DNA from: Novosphingobium sp. MW5 | GTDB taxonomy: Bacteria; Pseudomonadota; Alphaproteobacteria; Sphingomonadales; Sphingomonadaceae | Direction: 5' to 3' | Length of the DNA stretch: 64,000 nt | NCBI GenBank assembly: GCA_025938935.1 | Contig: JAPCWB010000001.1 | Location: forward strand, 806,001 to 870,000 | In this document: positions 63,945 through 64,000 of the stretch, in pieces | How the letters are laid out: each line of letters begins with the position of its first letter | Numbering within the stretch: the first letter of the stretch is position 1 | Program-made: the position numbers and the translations under genes | The notes under the pieces: model-generated | Databases searched by the model: none | Seen by the model: the letters and a program-made list of their open reading frames with translations, nothing else | Told to the model about the DNA's origin: nothing

Positions 63945-63998
63945 CTATTCGAAACTCTGCTCGCCTTCCCGATCGCGCTTGCTCTCATGTTCGATCCA
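63945..63998 (-). CDS. Possible C-terminal end of a gene continuing past the window
   Basis: A minus-strand frame enters from the window edge and ends in TAG at 63945-63947. The last 17 residues are WIEHESKRDREGEQSFE, strongly charged as in a natural protein tail. Too little is visible to name it, and it may be chance. Confidence 0.3.
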   Translation of the reverse strand, partial: WIEHESKRDREGEQSFE

Positions 63999-64000
63999 GC

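Larger units (their letters stand above)
54060..64000. mobile_element. Integrated element next to tRNA-Thr (right end outside window)
   Basis: From just past tRNA-Thr the gene content changes from conserved housekeeping genes to a serine recombinase/DUF2924/DUF3489 module, a DUF5623-like protein, and two large unrecognised nuclease-like proteins separated by gene-poor stretches. No transposase or conjugation genes are seen. I found no direct repeat of the tRNA 3' end inside the window, so the right attachment site probably lies beyond 64000. The exact left boundary is uncertain by some tens of bases. Confidence 0.75.

Noticed and set aside
63693..64000. A plus-strand frame open to the window edge
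   Set aside because: Residue composition does not resemble protein and there is no ribosome binding site; a minus-strand tail is equally possible there.

Overview
The window looks like chromosomal DNA of an alphaproteobacterium, most likely from the order Sphingomonadales (Novosphingobium/Erythrobacter/Sphingopyxis type). This rests on high G+C, alphaproteobacterial-type proteins (MmcB, DUF3576 lipoprotein before leuS, a BamF/DUF3035 lipoprotein) and the gene order; no rRNA or marker search was possible. About 54 kb is ordinary core genome. The last 10 kb is a horizontally acquired element starting just past a tRNA-Thr gene.

Layout. 1-8 kb: murA, a PhyH dioxygenase, chromate transporter chrA, an RHH protein coupled to a GT-C glycosyltransferase, a LuxR-DUF4019 membrane regulator, phaB and an envelope protein. 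8.3-14.4 kb: DUF3576 lipoprotein, leuS, lptE and holA in tight order, then a polyprenyl-phosphate sugar transferase preceded by a 22-codon leader ORF. 14.4-19.9 kb (mostly minus): mmcB, tRNA-Arg(CCG), a frameshifted acyl-CoA synthetase, an NTF2-like protein, an M20 amidohydrolase and a CDP-alcohol phosphatidyltransferase. 20-23.8 kb: a second CDP-alcohol phosphatidyltransferase fused to a nucleotidyltransferase-like domain, inositol-3-phosphate synthase and a CTP:inositol-1-phosphate cytidylyltransferase-like enzyme. With the gene at 19 kb these form a candidate inositol-phospholipid locus. 24-33 kb: DUF2141 protein, rpe, heparinase-like protein, purH, msrA, a Zur/Fur regulator, a VOC protein and dxs. 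33-37.9 kb: two secreted amidohydrolases, a POT peptide transporter and a GntR regulator, a likely peptide salvage set. 38-44.6 kb: ihfB, tRNA-Leu(UAA), a PilZ protein, msrB, a NatAB-like ABC exporter, queG and a ferredoxin reductase. 44.7-53.8 kb (minus): gpmA-purE-purK-folA-ribF/GDPD, then ileS-lspA-bamF.

The element at 54.06 kb onward carries the recombinase/DUF2924/DUF3489 integration module, a DUF5623-like protein, and two unrecognised nuclease-like proteins: a 1248-residue protein with a C-terminal PD-(D/E)XK core and a 451-residue protein with an N-terminal one. These are the best candidates for an undescribed (probably anti-phage) system. The right end of the element lies outside the window.

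Other notable points are a palindromic repeat inserted in frame inside ileS, several repeat families between genes, a ribF-phosphodiesterase gene fusion, and three single-base indel-like lesions (purK, acyl-CoA synthetase, tRNA-Arg T-loop). The lesions may be real decay or uncorrected sequencing indels.
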